Source of the DNA: Aquificota bacterium
Lineage (GTDB): Bacteria; Aquificota; Aquificia; Aquificales; Aquificaceae
DNA length: 11,451 nt
Assembly (NCBI GenBank): GCA_024280065.1
Contig: JAJRQX010000091.1
Location: 1-11,451, forward strand
Direction: 5' to 3'
A program made the translations under genes and the position numbers. The notes below the pieces were generated by a model, which had not been told where the DNA came from, made no database searches, and saw only the letters and a program-made list of their open reading frames with translations. Positions 1-6,889 of this stretch are shown here, one piece after another; position 1 is the first letter of the stretch, and every line of letters starts with the position of its first letter.

Positions 1-1
1 A

Positions 2-2086
2 GTCCATATAGACGGTGAGAAGCATAAACATCACAAAATAAGCACAAAGGTTGCACACGAACATACCTGTGGATCGCATCACCACCCTGAAGGGGAGCGT
101 GAAGCTCACGGAGAACACGGAGCCCACAAAGACCATGCCATCCACATAGAGGAGATAAAAAAGAAGGCGATAGTTTCCACAATCTTCACTGTTCCCGTTG
201 TCCTCTACTCCAGGAGCATACAGGACATTCTTGGTTTTTCCATGCCCGAATTTCCGGGGAGCGGGTGGGTAACTCCCGTCCTCGCCACTGTTGTGTTCCT
301 ATACGGCGGTGTCTTCTTCCTTAAAGGTATGTTTGATGAACTGAAAGCAAAAAAACCCGGGATGATGACCCTTATAGGTGTGGCCATATCGGTCGCCTTC
401 CTGTACAGCCTCTCAACCCTAATCTTCGGCGGAAAGGAGTTCTTCTGGGAGCTTACAACGCTCATTGTAATTATGCTCTGGGGACACTGGATAGAAATGA
501 AGTCCGTTCTGGGAGCTTCAAGAGCCCTTGAGGAGCTTGTAAAGCTGATGCCGACGAAAGCAAACCTGGTAAGGAACGGAGAGATAGTTGAGGTTCCCGT
601 CTCAGACCTTAAGCCCGGAGACCTCGTCCTCGTGAAACCCGGAGAAAAGGTCCCCGCGGACGGGGTTATAGCGGAGGGGTCTACGCATCTGAATGAAGCT
701 ATGCTCACGGGTGAGTCAAAGCCTGTTCCCAAGGGTGAAGGGGACAGAGTAATAGGCGGCGCGATAAACATGGAGGGAGCCATAAAGGTAAGGGTGGAAA
801 GAACGGGTGAGGAGACCTACCTGAGTCAGGTGCTAAGGTTAGTAAAGGAAGCCCAGGAGTCAAAGACGAAGCTCCAGGACATGGCGGATAGGGTAGCCTT
901 TTACCTGACCCTTGTGGCGATAACGGTGGGGAGCGTCTCCTTCTTAGCTTGGGTTCTTCTGAAGGGAGATGTTCAGTTCGCTGTGGAGAGGGCGGTCACC
1001 GTTATGGTGATAGCCTGTCCCCATGCCCTCGGCCTGGCTATACCTTTGGTGGTTGCTTTCTCTACCTCATACTCCGCCAGGAATGGGATACTGATCAGGA
1101 ACCGCCTAGCCTTGGAGACCATAAAGGACGTGGACGCTGTCATCTTTGACAAGACTGGGACCCTGACAGAAGGTAGATTCGGTGTTACAGATGTGGTGGC
1201 AAAGGGCGTGGCTGAAGAGCGTCTCCTCAGGATCACGGCGGGTATTGAAAGAAACTCCGAACACGTCATAGCTCAGGCTATAGTGGAGGAGACGAAGAGA
1301 AGAAACCTTCCTATTCCTGAGGTCAGGGACTTCAGAGCTGTTCCTGGTAAGGGCGTGGTGGGTTACGTGGACGGCTGGAGGGTAGCGGTTGGGACGCTAT
1401 CCCTCATGGAGGAGGTGGGTGCGGAACTTGACGAGGAGGTTATCTCAAGAGCAAGAGAGCTTGAGTCAGAAGGGAAGACGGTCGTCTTAGTCGCCCTTGA
1501 CGGTAAGGTCTCTGGATGTATAGCCCTCTCGGACAGGATAAGACCGGAGTCCTACGAAGCGGTGAAGGAACTCAAGAAGTTGGGCAAGAGGGTAGTGATG
1601 ATAACGGGTGACTCTGAGGAGGTAGCGAGGTTCGTCGCCAGGGAGCTGGGCGTGGACGAGGTCTTCGCCAGGGTCCTTCCCCACGAGAAGGCCAACAAGG
1701 TGAGGGAGCTCCAGTCAAGGGGGCTCAGAGTAGCCATGGTGGGTGACGGTGTTAACGACGCCCCCGCCCTTGTTAGGGCGGACGTGGGTGTAGCGATAGG
1801 CTCGGGAACGGACGTTGCCATAGAGAGTGCGGACATAATCCTGGTCAGAAGCGATCCCAGGGACGTTGTCAGGATCACAAAGCTCTCAGCCATAACCGTA
1901 AGAAAGATGGTCCAGAACCTCCTCTGGGCAACCGGCTACAACGTTGTAACTATACCCCTCGCTGCGGGTATCGCTGCCCCGTGGGGGATAATCCTCAAGC
2001 CGGCCATCGGTGCGGTGTTCATGAGTGTGAGCACGGTGATAGTAGCTCTGAACGCCATGCTCATGAGGAGGGAGCTGAATGGTTAA
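2..2086 (+). CDS. copB: CopB-type (P1B-3) copper/silver-exporting P-type ATPase, 5'-truncated by window edge
   Basis: This is an inner-membrane ATPase that exports copper or silver from the cytoplasm. The frame is open from base 2, so the true start lies upstream and 694 residues are visible; the ATG at 242 is internal. The first ~50 visible residues contain 14 His and one Cys, the His-rich metal-binding N-terminus typical of CopB. Eight membrane helices follow in the usual P1B layout. Motifs seen: TGES (bases 707-718, actuator), CPH in the transport helix (1016-1024), DKTGT with the phosphorylated Asp (1148-1162) and GDGVND (1742-1759). The last two helices match the P1B-3 signatures NX6YNX4P (1916-1957) and PX6MSXSTX5N (2000-2053). 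CPH instead of CPC, plus these signatures, separates CopB from CopA. The nucleotide-binding HP motif reads SEHV rather than SEHP (1256-1267). The 3' end overlaps cusA by 8 bases. Whether it carries Cu(I), Cu(II) or Ag(I) is not decided by sequence. Confidence 0.94.
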   Translation, partial: VHIDGEKHKHHKISTKVAHEHTCGSHHHPEGEREAHGEHGAHKDHAIHIEEIKKKAIVSTIFTVPVVLYSRSIQDILGFSMPEFPGSGWVTPVLATVVFLYGGVFFLKGMFDELKAKKPGMMTLIGVAISVAFLYSLSTLIFGGKEFFWELTTLIVIMLWGHWIEMKSVLGASRALEELVKLMPTKANLVRNGEIVEVPVSDLKPGDLVLVKPGEKVPADGVIAEGSTHLNEAMLTGESKPVPKGEGDRVIGGAINMEGAIKVRVERTGEETYLSQVLRLVKEAQESKTKLQDMADRVAFYLTLVAITVGSVSFLAWVLLKGDVQFAVERAVTVMVIACPHALGLAIPLVVAFSTSYSARNGILIRNRLALETIKDVDAVIFDKTGTLTEGRFGVTDVVAKGVAEERLLRITAGIERNSEHVIAQAIVEETKRRNLPIPEVRDFRAVPGKGVVGYVDGWRVAVGTLSLMEEVGAELDEEVISRARELESEGKTVVLVALDGKVSGCIALSDRIRPESYEAVKELKKLGKRVVMITGDSEEVARFVARELGVDEVFARVLPHEKANKVRELQSRGLRVAMVGDGVNDAPALVRADVGVAIGSGTDVAIESADIILVRSDPRDVVRITKLSAITVRKMVQNLLWATGYNVVTIPLAAGIAAPWGIILKPAIGAVFMSVSTVIVALNAMLMRRELNG
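2066..2071 (+). promoter_or_regulatory. Shine-Dalgarno AGGAGG for cusA
   Basis: AGGAGG lies inside the 3' end of copB, 7 bases before the ATG at 2079, and that ATG overlaps the copB stop codon. It fixes the true cusA start in a frame different from the long downstream frame, which is direct evidence that the gene is frameshifted and does not start at the GTG at 2213. Confidence 0.8.
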
Positions 2087-5000
2087 GCTGACCGAGTTCT
2101 TCCTGAAAAACAGGATAGCCATACTTTTCGTTACACTTTTCCTCCTGCTCTACGGCTACTACTCCCTAAAAAGACCCCCATAGATGCTATACCTGACCTC
2201 TCAGACGTTCAGGTGATCATCTATTCCAAGTGGATAGGTCAGGTCCCGCAGGTCATAGAGGACCAGCTCACCTACCCCCTTGTCACCAACATGATGGGCG
2301 TCCCGAGGGTAAAGACGGTGAGAGGGTATTCGGTCCCAAACTACTCTCTGGTCTTCATAATCTTTGAGGACGGGACGGACCTCTACTGGGCAAGGTCAAG
2401 GGTCCTTGAGAAGTTGGCCACCATAAGGGGCCAGCTACCTAGGGAGGCGGACATACAGCTCGGTCCGGACGCGACGGGTGTCGGTTGGGTGTACCAGTAT
2501 GTCCTCGTCTCAAAAAAGAGAACCCTTGAGGAGCTGTGGGCCCTGCAAAACTTCTACATAAAGTACGCTCTACTCTCGGTCCCGGATGTGGCTGAGGTCG
2601 CCTCGGTAGGGGGTTTTGAGAAGGAGTTCAGGGTACTGATAAAACCTGAGAAGCTCTATCAGTACAGGATACCTTTAAGGCTCGTTTACGATGCCCTGAG
2701 GAAGACCAACATAGAGATGGGAGGCAAGTACGTTGAGATAAACGAGAGGGAGTTTCTGATAAGAGCGATAGGTTATGCACGGAACGTAAGAGACATAGAG
2801 AACACTGTAATAACCGTCAGGAACGGGATACCCATAAGGATAAAGGACATAGCCAAGGTCATAGAGACACCGGCCTACAGGATGGGGGTTGCGGACTTCA
2901 ACGGTATGGGTGATACGGTCGGCGGTATAGTCATAATGAGGTTCGGAGCGGACGCCTACAAGGTAATAAAAAACGTAAAGAAGAAGATAGAGGAGATAAA
3001 GAAAGGTCTCCCCGAGGACGTTGAACTCATACCAGTCTACGACAGGTCCGAGCTTATAGAGAGGGCGATAGACAATCTGAAGACAAAGCTCATTGAGGAG
3101 TCCATAGTGGTCCTTGCCATAGTGGGTATATTCCTTTTCCACGTTCAGAGCGCCATCGTCATAATCGTCTTCCTGATAGTTTCACTCCTTGCCACCTTCA
3201 TAACTATGAACCATCTGGGCATAACCTCAAACATCATGTCCCTCGGCGGTATAGCGATAGCCATAGGAACGATGGTTGATGCGGCCATAGTTCTTGTGGA
3301 GAATGTCCACAGGAGGCTTGAACACGGGGAGGATCTCGCCACAGCTATAACCCACTCTGCCAAGGACGTTGGTAAGCCTATATTCCTCGCCCTCCTTATA
3401 GTCACCGTTTCCTTCGTTCCGCTGTTCGCCCTTGAGGGGCAGGCGGGACGCCTCTTCAAACCTCTTGTCGCCACTAAGACGTTGTCAATGCTTGTGGCGG
3501 CGATAATATCCGTCGTCGTAGTTCCCGTTCTCATCTACTATCTGGTCAGGGGCAGGATACCTCCCGAGGAGAGGAACCCCATAGTGAGGACCCTCATAAG
3601 GGTCTACGACCCTGTCTTTCACCTTGCGGTCAAGCTCAGATACCTCATGCTCCTGTTGTTCGTCCTTATGGCTGTTAGCACAGTTTACTTCTACAACAAG
3701 CTTGGCAGGGAGTTCATGCCACCCCTGAATGAGGGAACGCTACTTTATATGCCGACCTCCGTCCCGAGCGTCTCAAGGCAGGAGATATTCAGGATAATAA
3801 ACCTGCAGAACAGGATCCTCAGCCAGTTTCCTGAGGTTGAGACCGTATTCGGTAAGGCGGGAAGGGCGGAGACAGCAACGGACCCGGCACCCTTTTCCAT
3901 GATAGAGACATGGATAACCCTGAAACCAGAAGAGGAGTGGCGTAAGGTGAAGGTTAAGAGGTTTTACTCGGACTGGGACATCCCAGAACCTCTGAAGGAG
4001 ATCCTCAGGAAGCTTTTCCCCGAGGAGAGGAGGATAACCTTCTCAGAGCTACTCAGGGAGATGGACAGGGCGGTGTGGGTTCCCGGCATCTCAAACATGT
4101 GGACCATGCCGATAAAGGGCAGGATAGACATGATAACTACAGGAATACAGACACCCCTCGGTATAAAGATATACGGAGATGACATAACTACGCTCAACCA
4201 CATAGCCCAGGAGATAGAACAGATGCTCAAGGACGTTCCCGGTATAATGAGCGTATTCGGAGAGAGGGCTATAAGAGCAACCTACGTGGAGATAAGACCA
4301 AAGCGTGAGGTTCTTGAAAGGTACGGCCTTACGGTTGCGGACCTGAATGTAGCTGTTGCCCAGCTGTTTGCCAACTCACCCGCCTCAACTATGATCCTGG
4401 GCAGGGAACGTTACGGGATCGCGCTCGGTGTTCCCTTAGACTACAGGTATGACCTTGAGAACCTGATGATACCATTAAGGGACAGGCTTGTACCCCTATC
4501 CGCTGTTGCGGAGATAGTCAAGACCGAGAGTCCCAACGTCATAAAGTCAGAAAACGCTATGCTGGTTAGCTATGTGTTCATAACCCCGGACCCGAAGGTG
4601 GACATGGGAACGGTCATAGAGAGGGCGGAGAGGGTCCTGAAAGAGAAGCTGAAGCTCCCCAAAGGTTACTACTACGAGTGGAGCGGTCAGTTTGAATACT
4701 GGAAGAAGGCCCTTGAAAACCTGAAGGTGATAATCCCTATAGTCATACTGCTTATAGTCCTTCTGGTCTGGTTCACCTTCAACAGGTTGTTTGAGACAGT
4801 CCTCGTCCTGCTGACCTTGCCTGTAGCCACCTTCGGTGGTGTTATGCTCATGTATATCTTGGACTATAACATATCCATAGCGTCAATAGCCGGATTTTTA
4901 GCTCTCTTAGGCATAGCCGCGGAGATGGGTATAGTGATGGTTGTCTACATTCAGAACTCATTAGTACACAGGGCTATGGAACTGGGTGGGAGATTCACAA

Positions 5001-5260
5001 CCAAGGAGGAGGCATTTGAAGCCATATATAATGGTGCGGTCAGGAGGATAAGACCTATATTCATGACCTTCTCCGCCATACTACTCGGCCTTCTCCCGAT
5101 AATGAAGGGTCACGGGACGGGAAGCGAGGTGATGTCCAGGATAGCGGCTCCAATGGTTGGAGGTATACTCTCCACCTTCGTTATAGTCCTCATCTTCGTC
5201 CCAGCCCTCTACGCCATATACATGGAGTTGACGTTGAGGAAAACCAGATCCGAGCGGTAA
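2079..5260 (+). CDS. cusA: CusA-type Cu(I)/Ag(I) RND efflux pump with a -1 frameshift near the N-terminus
   Basis: This is the inner-membrane RND pump of a tripartite Cu(I)/Ag(I) efflux system. Translation from ATG 2079 gives the expected N-terminus and first membrane helix (residues ~12-29), then hits TAG at 2181. Reading on in the -1 frame after codon 31, in the A5 run 2168-2172, restores KKTPIDAIPDLSDVQV and an intact frame to 5260, for 1060 residues in all (numbering below is for this corrected protein). CusA identity rests on the TM4 motif AIGTMVDAAIVLVEN (D401, E408) and on M558 (LLYM), M608 (PFSM) and M685 (RIDM). These correspond to E. coli CusA M573, M623 and M672, the periplasmic copper site. 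E949 matches the E939 proton-relay residue, but the K984 position is I994. Without correction the only start in the long frame is GTG 2213, which lacks a ribosome binding site and loses TM1. Translation is coupled to copB. No cusB or cusC is visible. Confidence 0.92.
2168..2172 (+). other. Frameshift site in cusA (A5 run)
   Basis: The run of five A residues reads CTA AAA AGA CCC CCA TAG in the start frame. One more A, or a -1 slip after AAA, gives Leu-Lys-Lys-Thr-Pro-Ile-Asp-Ala, the conserved RND sequence after TM1. The adjoining C5 run (2175-2179) is a second possible indel site, but a C insertion would give Lys-Arg-Pro-Pro-Ile-Asp and lose the Thr before the conserved Pro, so it fits less well. 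Sequencing error, true mutation and programmed slippage cannot be told apart here. Confidence 0.85.
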
Positions 5261-5270
5261 AATATTCTCC

Positions 5271-5939
5271 ATGGACCTCCTCCTGCTCCCCTGGAGTGCC
5301 CGCCAGTCAAAGATAAACCTGATAAACGGGTCCTTCTGGGAGGTAGGAAACAGGTTCAGGGAGCTTGATCCCCTCAGGAGGTCCCTCATGAAGGAGCTCG
5401 GGGTTGACCCGAAACCCCTTAGCCCTGCGTGGAGGAGGTACAGGGGGAGGTTCTGGGAGGAGCTGTGCGTTTGGGCACTCCCCGGAGAGGTCAGGAAAGA
5501 GATAGAGGAAAGAGGTCTCGTTCTATCGCCGCTCCTCGGTCTTGTGGGTGCTGGAGACCCGGTACCTCCATACAGCCTTGACTGGGGGGTGAGATACAAC
5601 GGACATAGACTTGTCTACTTCTGGAAAAGGCACCTGAAGGAACTTGTACAGGAACTGTTTAGGGGTAAGGTGATACTTGACCTTGCGGGAAGGATTGAGC
5701 GTTCTGTCCTGAATTTCCCCGAAGATTGTGTCAGGGTTGTGTTTGAATACTTCAGGGCCGGGAGGCGTGTTATCAACTCCCTTCCCCACAGGGCATACAC
5801 CCTAAGATACATAGTTGAGATGGGGGTCGGCCTTGATGACCTTAAGAGGATAAACTTCCTTGACTACAGGGTCAAGGAGATAAGGGAGGAGGGGAACACC
5901 ATCAGGGTTAGGATGGTAGGTGAGGGAAAGTACATATGA
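5271..5939 (+). CDS. yaaA: YaaA-like protein (DUF328 / peroxide stress family), divergent
   Basis: This 222-residue soluble protein has no signal peptide or membrane helix. It resembles the YaaA family, whose E. coli member limits DNA and protein damage from peroxide by keeping free iron low. Features shared with the family as I know it are a short hydrophobic first strand followed by a small-residue and Lys stretch (LLLLPWSARQSK, residues 3-14), the central LSPLLGLVGAGDPVPPYSLD block (85-104), a Phe-Trp plus helix segment (117-130), a LDLAGRIERSV strand and helix (136-146), and a C-terminal TLRYIVEMGVGLDDLKRINF block (177-196). It is shorter than E. coli YaaA (about 258 residues) and the match is distant, so function is uncertain. 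The start is supported by the N-terminal match. It lies 10 bases after cusA with no clear ribosome binding site, so it may rely on read-through or a leaderless transcript. Its stop overlaps the next start (ATGA). Confidence 0.62.
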   Translation: MDLLLLPWSARQSKINLINGSFWEVGNRFRELDPLRRSLMKELGVDPKPLSPAWRRYRGRFWEELCVWALPGEVRKEIEERGLVLSPLLGLVGAGDPVPPYSLDWGVRYNGHRLVYFWKRHLKELVQELFRGKVILDLAGRIERSVLNFPEDCVRVVFEYFRAGRRVINSLPHRAYTLRYIVEMGVGLDDLKRINFLDYRVKEIREEGNTIRVRMVGEGKYI

Positions 5940-6880
5940 TATCCGTTGTCATACCGGCTTACAACGAGGAGGAAAACATAGAGCCGCTGTATAGGAAACT
6001 CAAAGAGGTCCTGAAGTCCATCGGAGAAGACTACGAGATCCTGTTCGTTGATGACGGGAGCACGGACGGGACCTTTGAGGTCCTCAAGAGGATAGCTAAG
6101 GAGGATAAGAGGGTCAGGGTGATACGCTTCAGGAGGAACTACGGTCAGACCGCAGCCATGTACGCGGGTTTTGAGCACGCGAGGGGTGATGTGATCGTGA
6201 CCATGGACGCGGACCTCCAGAACGATCCGGAGGACATACCCAGGCTCCTGAACAAGATGAGGGAGGGTTTTGACATAGTCAGCGGCTGGAGGAAGGACAG
6301 GAAGGATCCACTGCTCTCCAGGAGGATACCATCCAGGATAGCCAACTGGATAATTTCCAAGGTAACGGGAGTAGAACTTCACGATTACGGCTGTACCTTA
6401 AAGGCTTACAGGGCTGACATAGCCAAACGCTACAGGTTATACGGGGACATGCACAGGTTTCTACCTGCCCTCGCCAAGAGGTTCGGTGCCAGGATTACGG
6501 AGATACCTGTCAGACATCATCCCCGCATCTACGGGAAGTCCAAGTACGGTATAGACAGGACTGTCAGGGTCATACTGGACATATTCCTTGTGAAGTTCCT
6601 GAACGAGTATATAACGAAGCCCCTATATGTCTTCGGGGGTGTCGGGCTCCTGATGTTCATCCTGGGTTTCCTCATAGAGCTTTACCTTACGTTCATAAAG
6701 TTCTTTAGAGGCGAGGACATAGGCGGGAGACCTCTCCTCCTGCTCGGCGTCCTCCTGATCTTGGCCGGAATACAGCTTATATCCACCGGTATAATAGCGG
6801 AGCTGATAGTGAGGACTTACTACGAGTCAAGGGGTGAAAAACCTTACATAATAGAAGAAAAGATAAACATGGAAGACTAA
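5936..6880 (+). CDS. Family 2 glycosyltransferase, membrane-anchored (polyprenyl-phosphate sugar transferase type)
   Basis: This enzyme probably transfers a sugar from a nucleotide donor to a polyprenyl-phosphate carrier on the cytoplasmic face of the inner membrane, supplying glycan or lipid modification. Its 314 residues begin with the GT2 opening SVVIPAYNEEENI (3-15). DDGSTD (39-44) binds nucleotide, YGQTAAM (69-75) and DADLQ (91-95) form the metal and donor site, and GCTLKAYR (152-159) and YGKSKYG (199-205) are typical of the DPM1/GtrB/ArnC branch. Two membrane helices follow at about 229-253 and 266-292, then a short tail with RTYYESRGEKPYIIEE. The ATG overlaps the yaaA-like stop by 4 bases and has a GAGGG ribosome binding site (5922-5926), so the pair is translationally coupled. 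The particular sugar and acceptor cannot be read from sequence. It converges with the RND gene on the other strand. Confidence 0.92.
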   Translation: MISVVIPAYNEEENIEPLYRKLKEVLKSIGEDYEILFVDDGSTDGTFEVLKRIAKEDKRVRVIRFRRNYGQTAAMYAGFEHARGDVIVTMDADLQNDPEDIPRLLNKMREGFDIVSGWRKDRKDPLLSRRIPSRIANWIISKVTGVELHDYGCTLKAYRADIAKRYRLYGDMHRFLPALAKRFGARITEIPVRHHPRIYGKSKYGIDRTVRVILDIFLVKFLNEYITKPLYVFGGVGLLMFILGFLIELYLTFIKFFRGEDIGGRPLLLLGVLLILAGIQLISTGIIAELIVRTYYESRGEKPYIIEEKINMED

Positions 6881-6889
6881 CCTAGAACT

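Noticed and set aside
242..244. ATG 242 as the start of the P-type ATPase
   Set aside because: The same frame is open back to base 2 and encodes the His-rich leader and a membrane helix typical of CopB, so this Met is internal.
2213..2215. GTG 2213 as the true start of the CusA protein
   Set aside because: It has no ribosome binding site, codes for the Val of the conserved DVQV segment, and would drop the first membrane helix, which is encoded just upstream in another frame.
2675..3142. Long antisense open frame inside cusA (155 codons)
   Set aside because: It lies opposite strongly conserved RND sequence, is Tyr-rich in a way that reflects the complement of ATA and GTA codons, and has no family resemblance.
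3944..4040. About 28 extra residues in CusA between M608 and M685 relative to E. coli
   Set aside because: From memory, many CusA homologs have a similar Trp/Pro-rich segment here, so it looks like a subfamily trait and not a novelty.
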